A stretch of DNA of 23,223 bases from Clostridia bacterium (GTDB lineage: Bacteria > Bacillota > Clostridia > HGM11514): positions 1-23,223 of the forward strand of contig CAAENE010000071.1 of assembly GCA_900757255.1 (NCBI GenBank), given 5' to 3'. Each line of letters opens with the position of its first letter. The stretch's first letter is position 1. Of the stretch, positions 7,881 to 15,386 are shown piece after piece. The notes under the pieces are model-generated. The model saw only the letters and a list, made by a program, of their open reading frames with translations, did not search any database and was not told the origin of the DNA. Made by a program: the position numbers and the translations under genes.

Positions 7881-8513
7881 TTACATTGAAAAATGCAATT
7901 TACCGAATAATTTACTGTTATGAAAGCCCTCGCTGGAATCGCCGTTTTCGCTCCATACCAAAAAATGTGCTTTATCCCCATGGTTGCCGCATTTCATAAA
8001 GTTGCAGGTCATTCCACAGCCTTTCAGCTTTTTTATCGGTATTTTATAATTTATCAGATAGGCCATGACCTCGTTTGGAATTTCGAAGCTGACCGACCAG
8101 CAGTTGCGTTCGCCCTCTGAAAACAGACGGGTCTGGATATGAAAGACCTCTGGATTGATTTCGTCCAGCCTCCGGCGGTCATAGGCACTGGAACCGATTC
8201 CAATCAGCAATGCGCCGAAAGGATTAAATTCAAAGTTAAGGTAGCGCGGGTCGTCTGCATTTGGTTTGATAAAGAATTCCAGGCAGCTGTCCCGGCAGAC
8301 GTCGCTGTTCAGGTCTATGTGAGTCGCGTGGATATGCTGTTCATACGCTTTCATGAACACACGGAGCCCTTTCGTATTGTACACGATTTTCCCCACTGCC
8401 TCAGTCTGATAGCGGTTCTCGCCACGTAAAGAGGTCTTGATAAGAGCTCCTTCTACCTCGTCCCATTGAACATTTTCCTCATCGTTATATGCGACGGAAT
8501 ACTCTTTTATCAT
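7881..8513 (-). CDS. CBM9-like carbohydrate-binding family protein
   Basis: This 210-residue protein has no signal peptide and no membrane segment. Its pattern resembles the carbohydrate-binding module 9-like fold found as stand-alone proteins in Firmicutes: HATHIDLNSDVCRDSCLEFF in the middle, YLNFEFNPFGALLIGIG, then CNFMKCGNHGDKAHFLVW and a C-terminal FGKLHFSM. The start at 8513 follows AGGAGC with normal spacing. It lies 19 bases after the oxidoreductase gamma subunit on the same strand, so it is probably the last gene of that operon. The metabolic connection is not clear, and being cytoplasmic it may bind an intracellular glycan or serve another role. The family call rests on overall pattern, not on a catalytic motif. 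Confidence 0.72.
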   Translation of the reverse strand: MIKEYSVAYNDEENVQWDEVEGALIKTSLRGENRYQTEAVGKIVYNTKGLRVFMKAYEQHIHATHIDLNSDVCRDSCLEFFIKPNADDPRYLNFEFNPFGALLIGIGSSAYDRRRLDEINPEVFHIQTRLFSEGERNCWSVSFEIPNEVMAYLINYKIPIKKLKGCGMTCNFMKCGNHGDKAHFLVWSENGDSSEGFHNSKLFGKLHFSM

Positions 8514-8532
8514 TTTTCTGCTCCTAATTCAA

Positions 8533-9066
8533 TTAGTCCTTGTAGTTGTAACCAGCCAAAATCGCTTTTACATTGATTTCTGCCAGCTCAGGTTTACTCT
8601 TGGGCACCAGCTTTTTCATCGCTTCCGTCACTTCTTCCAGCGTCAGGACATGGCGTTCTTTAATGATTTTTCCGATGATGACCATGTTAGCAAGCTTGGG
8701 CGCGTCCATATCGGTCGCTATCTGGGTTGCCGGAATGTAAAATGCTTTGACATCGTCCCGGTTCAGCTTCCGGTCTATCAGCGTACTGTCAATCACTGCC
8801 ATGCCGCCAGGGGCAATTTTATCTTCAAATTTGTCCAAAGACGGTTTGTTCATGGCAACTAAAATATCAGGTGTCGATACCATTGGGCAGCTCACCGGTT
8901 CATCCGAAATGATGACATGGCAGTTTGCTGTGCCTCCGCGCATTTCAGGGCCGTAGGACGGCAGCCAGGACACGTTTTTATCGATAATCATTGCAGTATA
9001 AGCTAATACTTTTCCGGCAAACAGGATTCCCTGTCCGCCAAAACCTGCAAGTACAAATTTAGCCAT
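8533..9066 (-). CDS. 2-oxoacid:ferredoxin oxidoreductase, gamma subunit
   Basis: This 177-residue protein is the gamma subunit of a four-subunit 2-oxoacid:acceptor oxidoreductase, which oxidatively decarboxylates a 2-oxoacid with CoA and passes electrons to ferredoxin. It opens with the family's GFGGQGILFAGKVLA, followed by WLPSYGPEMRGGTANCHV and MVSTPDILVAMNKPSLDKF. The ATG at 9066 overlaps the end of the beta gene by 8 bases and has AAGGAGG upstream inside beta, indicating translational coupling. Substrate (branched-chain 2-oxoacids, 2-oxoglutarate or indolepyruvate) cannot be read from this subunit alone. Confidence 0.9.
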   Translation of the reverse strand: MAKFVLAGFGGQGILFAGKVLAYTAMIIDKNVSWLPSYGPEMRGGTANCHVIISDEPVSCPMVSTPDILVAMNKPSLDKFEDKIAPGGMAVIDSTLIDRKLNRDDVKAFYIPATQIATDMDAPKLANMVIIGKIIKERHVLTLEEVTEAMKKLVPKSKPELAEINVKAILAGYNYKD

Positions 9067-9817
9067 TTTGCTGATCCTCCTTTGTAATATCTTTAAATAC
9101 GCCGAGAGGATAATGCTCCAGCATGTTTTCCTGCAGCCATTTCAGTGCTTCTACCGGAGATAAGCCCCAGTTGGTCGGGCAGGTCGAGACAACCTCTACC
9201 AGAGAGAAGCCTTTGCCTTCTATCTGCATCTGGAATGCTTTTTTAATTGCTTTTTTTGCCGCCTTGATATTCTTTACACAGTCAACGGCGGTACGTTCGA
9301 TATAAGCCGGTCCCTCCAGGGTGGACAGCATTTCACAGACGCGGATCGGATATCCCTGCGTTTCTGTTTTACGTCCGTATGGAGTGGTCTGTGTCACCTG
9401 GTTTACCAGAGTTGTCGGGGCCATCTGCCCGCCGGTCATACCGTAGATTGCATTGTTGATAAAGATAATCGTGATGTTTTCGCCTCTGGTTGCCGAATGT
9501 ACTGTTTCTGCTGTACCGATGGCGGCAAGGTCGCCGTCCCCCTGATACGTAAATACGATATTATCGGGGTTTGCGCGTTTGATTCCTGTTGCCACTGCCG
9601 GCGCACGGCCATGCGCTGCCTCCTGCATATCGCATTCGAAATAATTATAGGCAAATACGCTGCACCCTACCGGCGCAACACCTATTGTTTTGCCTTCGAT
9701 TTCCAGCTCGTCAATGACCTCGGCAACCAGCCGGTGTACGATCCCGTGCGTACAGCCCGGGCAGTAGTGCAGGGGTACGTCGGACAGTGCGTGCGGTCTT
9801 TCAAATACCTTTGCCAT
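9059..9817 (-). CDS. 2-oxoacid:ferredoxin oxidoreductase, beta (TPP-binding) subunit
   Basis: This 252-residue subunit binds thiamine pyrophosphate. CPGCTHG is at residues 19-25, as in the beta subunits of the family. The TPP motif runs from GDGD (93-96) to NN (121-122). IYGMTGGQMAPTT follows, typical of the VOR/KOR group. The ATG at 9817 shares one base with the alpha stop (TAATG), and AGGAGGTG precedes it inside alpha, so the two are coupled. It forms the catalytic core with the alpha subunit in the cytoplasm. Confidence 0.93.
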   Translation of the reverse strand: MAKVFERPHALSDVPLHYCPGCTHGIVHRLVAEVIDELEIEGKTIGVAPVGCSVFAYNYFECDMQEAAHGRAPAVATGIKRANPDNIVFTYQGDGDLAAIGTAETVHSATRGENITIIFINNAIYGMTGGQMAPTTLVNQVTQTTPYGRKTETQGYPIRVCEMLSTLEGPAYIERTAVDCVKNIKAAKKAIKKAFQMQIEGKGFSLVEVVSTCPTNWGLSPVEALKWLQENMLEHYPLGVFKDITKEDQQNG

Positions 9818-10884
9818 TATTTCGCACCTCCTGTTAATTTCTTGATTTGTTCATAGACTTCTTCGGGTGTCGGTACGACGCCGCCGGTGCGCCCAAAGAA
9901 ATGGACGTCCGCTTTTCCGTTGACTGCAAGGCGTACATCCTCCACCATCTGTCCCATGCTCATCTCAACCGTCAGGAAAGTTTTGACTTTTTCTGCCGCT
10001 TTTGCATAGGATTTTGAGGGGAAGGGCCACAGTGTAATCGGACGGATAATGCCTACCCGGATACCATCTTTTTCCGCCATTGCTTTCGCGGCTGCGCAAA
10101 CGCGGGCGATGGTTCCATATGCGGTCAGGATGATATCTGCGCCCTCAACATCGGTCTCTTCCACTAAAACTTCTTTTTCTGATATGACGTCGTATTTTTC
10201 TTTTTGGCGTTTTACCACCAGGTCTTCCAAGTCCTGTGCTTCAATAAACAGGGAATTTATGATATTCTTTTTGCGTTTCATACCGGTTCCGGTTGTTGCC
10301 CAGGTTTTTTCCGGAATGTCCCGCTTTTTCGGTGTATCGAAGTTAACTGGTTCCATCATCTGTCCCAGCATACCGTCTCCCATAATCATGACAGGCATAC
10401 GGTAAATATCGGCTACGTCGAATGCGTGGTAAGTCATGTCGACCAGTTCCTGAATGGAAGCGGGGGCGATGACATACATATGATAGTCACCATGTCCGCC
10501 GCCCTTGGTCGCCTGGAAATAGTCGCTCTGCGCCGGCTGGATTCCGCCCAGACCGGGACCGCCGCGTACGATATTTACAATGACGCAGGGAAGGTCCGCT
10601 CCTGCTATATAAGAGATACCTTCGCTTTTCAGGCTGATTCCAGGGCTGGAAGATGAGGTCATGACGCGCGCACCGGCGCCTGCTGCGCCGTATACCATGT
10701 TGATCGCGGCAACTTCGCTCTCCGCCTGTAAAAACAAGCCTCCGATTTTAGGCATTTTTTTCGCCATATAGGCAGACACTTCGGTCTGCGGTGTGATAGG
10801 GTATCCGAAAAACAGTCTGCAGCCGGCTTGCATTGCCGCCTCTGCCAGCGCTTCGTTCCCCTTCATCAATACTTTTTCATTCAT
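9817..10884 (-). CDS. vorB: 2-oxoacid:ferredoxin oxidoreductase, alpha subunit (VorB/KorA type)
   Basis: This 355-residue alpha subunit carries the pyrimidine-binding part of the TPP site and the substrate region. Visible family motifs are FFGYPITPQTEVSAYMA near residue 25, QAESEVAAINMVYGAAGAGA near 75, TSSSSPGISLKSEGISY near 98 and NIVRGGPGLGGIQPAQSDY. Gene order delta-alpha-beta-gamma and length match enzymes annotated as 2-ketoisovalerate (VorB) or 2-oxoglutarate (KorA) ferredoxin oxidoreductases of Clostridia. VOR is my first choice from overall resemblance, but the substrate is not proven. Start at 10884 follows AAAGGAAG. It is separated from the ferredoxin gene by a 109-base gap with hairpins. 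Confidence 0.88.
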   Translation of the reverse strand: MNEKVLMKGNEALAEAAMQAGCRLFFGYPITPQTEVSAYMAKKMPKIGGLFLQAESEVAAINMVYGAAGAGARVMTSSSSPGISLKSEGISYIAGADLPCVIVNIVRGGPGLGGIQPAQSDYFQATKGGGHGDYHMYVIAPASIQELVDMTYHAFDVADIYRMPVMIMGDGMLGQMMEPVNFDTPKKRDIPEKTWATTGTGMKRKKNIINSLFIEAQDLEDLVVKRQKEKYDVISEKEVLVEETDVEGADIILTAYGTIARVCAAAKAMAEKDGIRVGIIRPITLWPFPSKSYAKAAEKVKTFLTVEMSMGQMVEDVRLAVNGKADVHFFGRTGGVVPTPEEVYEQIKKLTGGAK

Positions 10885-10939
10885 TGGTCTACTTCCTTTC
10901 GAACCTTTCCCCCGGCTCGGCGGCGGAAAGTATTATTGT

Positions 10940-10983
10940 GGAAACAACAAGGTTTCCGTGACCCAAAAGCAATCTTTGATTGC
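10940..10983 (-). other. Two intercistronic hairpins between ferredoxin and alpha genes
   Basis: GGAAAC/GTTTCC (10940-10957) and GCAATC/GATTGC (10969-10983) are perfect 6-bp stems in the only sizeable gap inside the operon. The second is followed on the minus strand by TTTT, so it may be a weak attenuator or an mRNA processing/stability site that adjusts ferredoxin relative to the large subunits. Confidence 0.45.
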
Positions 10984-10993
10984 GCTGGGGTTC

Positions 10994-11200
10994 TTATTTT
11001 TCAACTTCAATTACACAGTCGGGGCACATGGTAGCACAGAACGCACAGCCGATGCATTTATCCATTTCGGTTACCTCTGCCGGATGGAAGCCTTTTGCAT
11101 TGAGCCTGTCTTTCGCCATTTTAACGATTCCTTTCGGACATGCTGTCGTACAGAGCTCGCACCCTTTACAGCTATCCTCTTTAAATGTTACTTTTGCCAT
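10994..11200 (-). CDS. 2x[4Fe-4S] ferredoxin, delta subunit of the oxidoreductase
   Basis: This 68-residue protein has two classical iron-sulfur motifs, CKGCELCTTACP and CIGCAFCATMCP, each of the C-x2-C-x2-C-x3-CP type. It is the electron-transfer (delta) subunit that passes electrons from the TPP/alpha-beta core to soluble ferredoxin. It has no membrane segment. AGGAGGTG precedes its ATG, and it lies 12 bases after the P-loop NTPase gene on the same strand. Position at the front of the subunit genes is typical of VOR and KOR operons. Confidence 0.95.
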   Translation of the reverse strand: MAKVTFKEDSCKGCELCTTACPKGIVKMAKDRLNAKGFHPAEVTEMDKCIGCAFCATMCPDCVIEVEK

Positions 11201-11212
11201 TTATTACACCTC

Positions 11213-11848
11213 CTAAAACGGCAGTTTCATAAAGTTTTTCATGAGAAAATTCACTTTCTCGCTGTCCTTATGAAATCCGCAGATATATTGAATTGGTACA
11301 TTTGAAGCTTTACTCAGCTCTTCGGTTTTGAACAGTCCCTGCTCAATGATTTCCCGGGTAGTTTCACCCTGCAGATTGGTATTGGCCACAATGGAAGTAA
11401 AATGCAGGCGCGAGGTCGCCTCGATATCCCGCATCATGGCAAGGCTCTCTTCCAGTGTGCTGGTCAGCAGGCGCCGGGCATTGTGGATAAAATACATTGC
11501 ATAGTCCTCTTCCCGGAAAAAACGATTGTACTGTCCCAAGGCAATCGCCCCTTCGTCATCTCCGCCGACATCAAACACGACCGCGCTTTCTTTGTCGGAA
11601 AAGGCCGAAAAGATTTCGGGGGGCAGGGAGGGTAAATCCACATTGGTATTAGCAAACTCCGGTATGATTGCCGTTATGCCGTGTTCCTCAAGATATCCCT
11701 TGGCATCGGCTGTCCGGAAATAGGGGTTTACCGTATCAATATCAATGATTTTAACTTTATTGTACTGCTCTTTTAATTTTAATGCCAGGTTAATTGCAAA
11801 CTCTGTTTTTCCGCTGCCGTAATGGCCGCATACGATGTGAATCCTCAC
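11213..11848 (-). CDS. P-loop NTPase leading the oxidoreductase operon
   Basis: This 211-residue cytoplasmic protein starts MRIHIVCGHYGSGKTEF, giving a Walker A motif GHYGSGKT at residues 8-15. KIIDIDTVNPYFRTADAKG follows, then a Walker B-like VVFDVGGDDEGAIALG. Fold and motif order resemble the CobQ/MinD/ParA-type SIMIBI NTPases, but the Walker A lacks the signature early lysine of the deviant form. The start is GTG at 11848, with GGAGG seven bases upstream. It is the first gene after the operon promoter and is followed closely by the ferredoxin. A role in cofactor insertion or assembly of the enzyme is only inferred from position; the exact function is unknown. Confidence 0.82.
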   Translation of the reverse strand: MRIHIVCGHYGSGKTEFAINLALKLKEQYNKVKIIDIDTVNPYFRTADAKGYLEEHGITAIIPEFANTNVDLPSLPPEIFSAFSDKESAVVFDVGGDDEGAIALGQYNRFFREEDYAMYFIHNARRLLTSTLEESLAMMRDIEATSRLHFTSIVANTNLQGETTREIIEQGLFKTEELSKASNVPIQYICGFHKDSEKVNFLMKNFMKLPF

Positions 11849-11885
11849 CCGAGTACCTCCAAGAATATTTATGTTGTATTTCTAT

Positions 11886-11914
11886 ATTTTATCACCATTT
11901 GACACCTCTGTCAA
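11886..11914 (-). promoter_or_regulatory. Promoter and dyad operator of the oxidoreductase operon
   Basis: Minus-strand TTGACA (11909-11914), 17-base spacer and TAAAAT (11886-11891) with extended TGA. The -35 is the first half of the perfect dyad TTGACAGAGGTGTCAA (11899-11914). A regulator bound there would block RNA polymerase. Confidence 0.82.
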
Positions 11915-12109
11915 TTACTCCGTCCTGCATAAAAATACAAAATTATTGCTATTTCTACTTATAAAAATAGAATCTATGACGAATTTTGCCGTTTTTGGCT
12001 ACGATTTCCCAATTTCTGTTTAGCTCACTCGGGTATAGAATTTTGATTTTCGATTATGTTATGTATTGTGACATTTACATTAAATTGCCAAAATCAGCTA
12101 AAATAGGTA

Positions 12110-12138
12110 TTGACGAACACATCTTTACGAGATATAAT
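12110..12138 (+). promoter_or_regulatory. Promoter of the secD-secF operon
   Basis: TTGACG (12110-12115), a 17-base spacer and a perfect TATAAT (12133-12138). The leader to the secD ATG is about 100 bases. Confidence 0.88.
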
Positions 12139-12243
12139 ATCAACATGTGAAAAAATGCACAATTTTGCGAATGAAAGCAGAAAATTATTAGCAACTATGT
12201 GTTATCGCTGTTATTTTTTTCTGCAAACAAAGGAGGAAACACA

Positions 12244-13560
12244 ATGAAACAAAAGGGCATTGCTATTTTCATGATTGCCCTGTTAGTTATTGGAGGCCTG
12301 GCCACTTTAACTTTCTATGGTATCCCCAATATCAATGGGTATAAAGTTCCGAGTGTCTTTGATGAAGGTGGTATCACCAAGGGGCTCGACCTGGTGGGCG
12401 GTTCGTCTATCACTTATGAGGCAGATACCGAAAGCCCGACAGATGACCAAATGAACTCGGCTGTCGCTATGCTGAGGGAACGTTTGGATAATCTTGGCTA
12501 TTATGACGCTACCATCCAGCGCCGCGGCGATAAAAAGGTTCTGGTTGAAATCCCTGCGATCACCAACCCGGAAGAAGCGGTGCAGAAAATTGGACAGACT
12601 GCGAAGCTTGAATTCCGTGACGCGGACGGCAACGTTCTGCTCGATGGAAGCGACGTTAAATCTGCCAGCGCTGAATATGGACAGATGAGCGAGACTTCAC
12701 AGCCGGAACAGTACGTCAGTCTGACTCTCAAAAGCGAAGCCGTTGAAAAATGGGCGGAAGCAACTCGTAACGCGGCTGCACGTGCCGGTGAAACCGATGA
12801 AAACGGCAGAGCGAAAAACTATATCTCCATTGTTCTGGATGATGAAGTACAGTCCTCTCCTAACGTTAAAGAGGAGATCAATTCTGATACCTGTGTTATC
12901 AGCGGCGGATTCTCCGCTGAAAAAGCCAAATGGCTTGCAAACATTATTTCCGCCGGTCAGCTTCCGTTTGCTTTAAAGGATGTTGAACTCAGAAGCGTTG
13001 GCCCGACCCTGGGTGAAAAGGCTTTTGATCTCAGTATGTGGGCGGCGCTCATCGGGATTTTGCTTGTTATGATCTACATGATTATTTGGTACCGCTTGAG
13101 CGGGGTTATGGCGTGTATTGCTTTGGTTTTCTATATTACGCTTACTATTATGATCCTTTCGCCTAATTGGTTTGGGTTGGATATCGCCCTCACATTGCCT
13201 GGTATCGCTGGTATTATTCTATCGGTAGGTATGGCTGTGGATGCGAATGTTATTATCTTTGAAAGAATCAAAGAAGAACTCAAAAACGGCAAGACCGTCC
13301 GTGCTTCCGTAGACGCCGGTTTTAAACGCGCCATGTCTGCGATTATCGACGGCAACGTTACCACCCTGATCGCCGCAGTTATTCTGTGGCTGCTTGGAAG
13401 CGGTTCGGTAAAAGGGTTTGCCGTTACGTTGTTTATCGGTATTATCATTAGTATGTTTACGGCCATTGTTATTACAAGAGTCCTCATTCGGTCTATGATG
13501 AATATGGGTGTTCGTAATCCGTGGCTTTATGGTGTGCGAAGGAGGGATATCAATGTTTAA
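12244..13560 (+). CDS. secD: Protein translocase subunit SecD
   Basis: This 438-residue membrane protein works with SecF to complete export through SecYEG using the proton gradient. The N-terminus has one membrane segment (GIAIFMIALLVIGGLATLTF). The large external domain follows, beginning with GLDLVGGSSITYEA and including RLDNLGYYDATIQRRG. The C-terminal half has five membrane segments and the SecD motifs VGMAVDANVIIFERIKEEL and AMSAIIDGNVTTLIAA. The start at 12244 is preceded by AGGAGG; an in-frame GTG at 12199 lacks such a site. It overlaps secF by 8 bases. Its length is at the short end for the family, which fits Firmicutes that keep SecD and SecF separate. Confidence 0.96.
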   Translation: MKQKGIAIFMIALLVIGGLATLTFYGIPNINGYKVPSVFDEGGITKGLDLVGGSSITYEADTESPTDDQMNSAVAMLRERLDNLGYYDATIQRRGDKKVLVEIPAITNPEEAVQKIGQTAKLEFRDADGNVLLDGSDVKSASAEYGQMSETSQPEQYVSLTLKSEAVEKWAEATRNAAARAGETDENGRAKNYISIVLDDEVQSSPNVKEEINSDTCVISGGFSAEKAKWLANIISAGQLPFALKDVELRSVGPTLGEKAFDLSMWAALIGILLVMIYMIIWYRLSGVMACIALVFYITLTIMILSPNWFGLDIALTLPGIAGIILSVGMAVDANVIIFERIKEELKNGKTVRASVDAGFKRAMSAIIDGNVTTLIAAVILWLLGSGSVKGFAVTLFIGIIISMFTAIVITRVLIRSMMNMGVRNPWLYGVRRRDINV

Positions 13561-14440
13561 TATTTATGAAAATCGTAAAATATTCTTCATCATCCCTGCT
13601 ATCATTATCATCATTGGGATTGTTATGACGTTTGTTCCCGGTCTTAATTTTGATATTGATTTCCGGGGCGGTACCTCTTTCACGGTGGACATGGGTAAAG
13701 AAGTTTCCAACGACGAAATCAGCAACACGATCAAGGATGTTTTAGGTTACCAGCCGTCATCGATCCAGAAGTCCGATGGCAATACGGTCGTTATTAAGGT
13801 GTTTAATAAAAACAATGGTGAAGGTGCGCTGGACACTGAAATGCGTTCGAAAATAACCAATGCTTTGACAGAAAAATTTGGCTTGAACGAGCAAAGTATT
13901 CTGTCGGTTGACAATGTTTCTCCCAGCGTGGGCAACGAATTGAAAATGCAGAGCTTGCTCGCACTGACTGCTGCCATTATTTTAATGCTGGTATATATCG
14001 TGATTCGATTTGAGTTCTTGTCCGGTGTTGCGGCAACGGTTTCTTTGGTACACGATGTTCTTATTATTGTAAGTGTATATTCGATTTTCCAGATACCGGT
14101 CAACACCTCCTTTATTGCGGCAATCCTGACGATCATTGGTTATTCGATCAATGATACCATCGTCATTTTTGACAGAATCCGGGAAAACTATAGGTTTGCA
14201 TCGAAAAAAGACGACTTTGCTGTCGTTGCGGAAAAGAGTGTATGGCAATGTATGACGCGTTCCATTAATACATCTGCGACTACCCTGTTTTCTATCGTGG
14301 CTCTTTTTGCAATTGGTGTCAGTTCCCTGCGTGAGTTTACGTTCCCGCTGATCATTGGTATCGTTTCGGGCGTATATTCCACTGTCTTTATCGCTACTCC
14401 TGTCTGGATTATGATGAGGGGAAGAAAAATCGTAAAATAA
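13553..14440 (+). CDS. secF: Protein translocase subunit SecF
   Basis: This 295-residue partner of SecD starts MFNIYENRKIFFIIPAI. It has an N-terminal membrane segment, then NFDIDFRGGTSFTVDMG, the signature after the first segment, and an external domain. Five C-terminal membrane segments include the conserved TIIGYSINDTIVIFDRIREN and SINTSATTLFSIVALFAIG. The start at 13553 lies inside the secD end and follows AAGGAGGG; the 8-base overlap indicates coupled translation. A strong terminator stands 10 bases after the stop. Confidence 0.96.
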   Translation: MFNIYENRKIFFIIPAIIIIIGIVMTFVPGLNFDIDFRGGTSFTVDMGKEVSNDEISNTIKDVLGYQPSSIQKSDGNTVVIKVFNKNNGEGALDTEMRSKITNALTEKFGLNEQSILSVDNVSPSVGNELKMQSLLALTAAIILMLVYIVIRFEFLSGVAATVSLVHDVLIIVSVYSIFQIPVNTSFIAAILTIIGYSINDTIVIFDRIRENYRFASKKDDFAVVAEKSVWQCMTRSINTSATTLFSIVALFAIGVSSLREFTFPLIIGIVSGVYSTVFIATPVWIMMRGRKIVK

Positions 14441-14450
14441 TAAAACATAT

Positions 14451-14478
14451 GCCGCTCCAACCGGAGCGGCGTTTTTTT
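14451..14478 (+). terminator. Terminator of secDF
   Basis: GCCGCTCC-AACC-GGAGCGGC (14451-14470) is a perfect 8-bp stem, followed by G and seven T (14472-14478). Confidence 0.95.
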
Positions 14479-14573
14479 GTGCATCAAAAGCCCTCAGTTT
14501 AGCCAGTGACCATGATTATCCGGTTTCCTGAGTATCGAAGCGGGAGGATTAGCATATACTATTTATTGCAGGA

Positions 14574-14602
14574 TTGACAATTATGAAATGAATGGATATA
14601 AT
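14574..14602 (+). promoter_or_regulatory. Promoter of the flavin reductase/rubredoxin gene
   Basis: Perfect TTGACA (14574-14579), 17-base spacer and perfect TATAAT (14597-14602): a consensus sigma-A promoter, so the gene is probably highly expressed. Confidence 0.92.
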
Positions 14603-14643
14603 TTGTCTATACTGGACCTGTTGGTCGGAAAGGATATGATTGC

Positions 14644-15279
14644 ATGGATTTATCGGTACTGTGGAAAATTTCATATGGCTTGTATGTTGCGGGGGTTGAA
14701 GATGGAAAGCGGCCTGCCGGCTGTATTGTTAATGCACTGACACAGATAACAAGCGAGGACCCGATTTTTGCTTTGTCTATTAATAAAGATAATTATACGT
14801 ACGAGGTGATGGAGCGTACCAAACGGTTCAGTATTTCTATTCTGGATGAAGAGGCTGACCCGCTGGTGATTTCTGTTATGGGGTTCAGTTCAGGACGCAA
14901 TACAGATAAGTTTGCCGATATCGATTATGAATGGAAGAATAGTCTTCCTATTATTAAGAATGGTTGCTGCGGATACCTGTTTTTTGATGTTTTGTCTATG
15001 GTAGAATGTGAAACCCACTTTGTTGTACTTGCAAGGCTGACTGATACGGCTAAGGGTTCTGATGCCGCTCCCATGACATATGAATATTACCATAGTGTTA
15101 TCAAGGGGAAAGCACCGAAAAATGCCCCTACTTATCGAGATGAATCGGATGAAAATAAAGGAAAGTGGGTCTGCAGCGTCTGCGGTTATGTCTTTGAAGG
15201 GGATTTGACAAAAATGCCGGACTCTTTTACTTGCCCGATATGCAGTGTCGGAAAGGACAAATTTGTTTTGCAGAAATAA
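14644..15279 (+). CDS. Flavin reductase-like protein with C-terminal rubredoxin-like domain
   Basis: This 211-residue soluble protein joins two redox modules. Residues 1 to about 160 form a flavin reductase-like FMN-binding domain (MDLSVLWKISYGLYVAG, then AGCIVNALTQITSEDP and PIFALSINKDNYTYEV). A linker is followed by an iron-binding knuckle pair with cysteines at about 177, 180, 197 and 200 (WVCSVCGYVFEGD and FTCPICSVG). The 16-residue gap between the two pairs is shorter than in stand-alone rubredoxins and closer to the rubrerythrin-type domain. The layout resembles the high-molecular-weight rubredoxin of anaerobes, which passes electrons from NAD(P)H to flavodiiron oxidases; such a role in O2 or NO defence is inferred. 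It is monocistronic, with a consensus promoter and its own terminator. Confidence 0.88.
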   Translation: MDLSVLWKISYGLYVAGVEDGKRPAGCIVNALTQITSEDPIFALSINKDNYTYEVMERTKRFSISILDEEADPLVISVMGFSSGRNTDKFADIDYEWKNSLPIIKNGCCGYLFFDVLSMVECETHFVVLARLTDTAKGSDAAPMTYEYYHSVIKGKAPKNAPTYRDESDENKGKWVCSVCGYVFEGDLTKMPDSFTCPICSVGKDKFVLQK

Positions 15280-15287
15280 TCGGACTG

Positions 15288-15311
15288 CCGCCTGTATCAG
15301 GCGGTTTTTTT
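15288..15311 (+). terminator. Terminator of the flavin reductase/rubredoxin gene
   Basis: CCGCCTG-TAT-CAGGCGG (15288-15304) followed by seven T. Confidence 0.92.
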
Positions 15312-15323
15312 ATTTGAAAAGAA

Positions 15324-15352
15324 TAGACAAACTGTGCTGTTTTTGATACAAT
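15324..15352 (+). promoter_or_regulatory. Promoter of the GGDEF-glycosyltransferase unit
   Basis: TAGACA (15324-15329), 17-base spacer and TACAAT (15347-15352) with an extended TGA before the -10. Leader about 30 bases. Confidence 0.75.
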
Positions 15353-15386
15353 GATTTCAATGCCAAATAATAAGGCGGTGTAAAAA

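Larger units (their letters stand above)
11849..12243. other. Divergent intergenic region
   Basis: It holds the oxidoreductase operon promoter on the minus strand and the secDF promoter on the plus strand. The roughly 195 bases between them (11915-12109) are AT-rich and contain a short dyad CTATTT...AAATAG near 11960. No supported gene is seen there. Confidence 0.6.
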
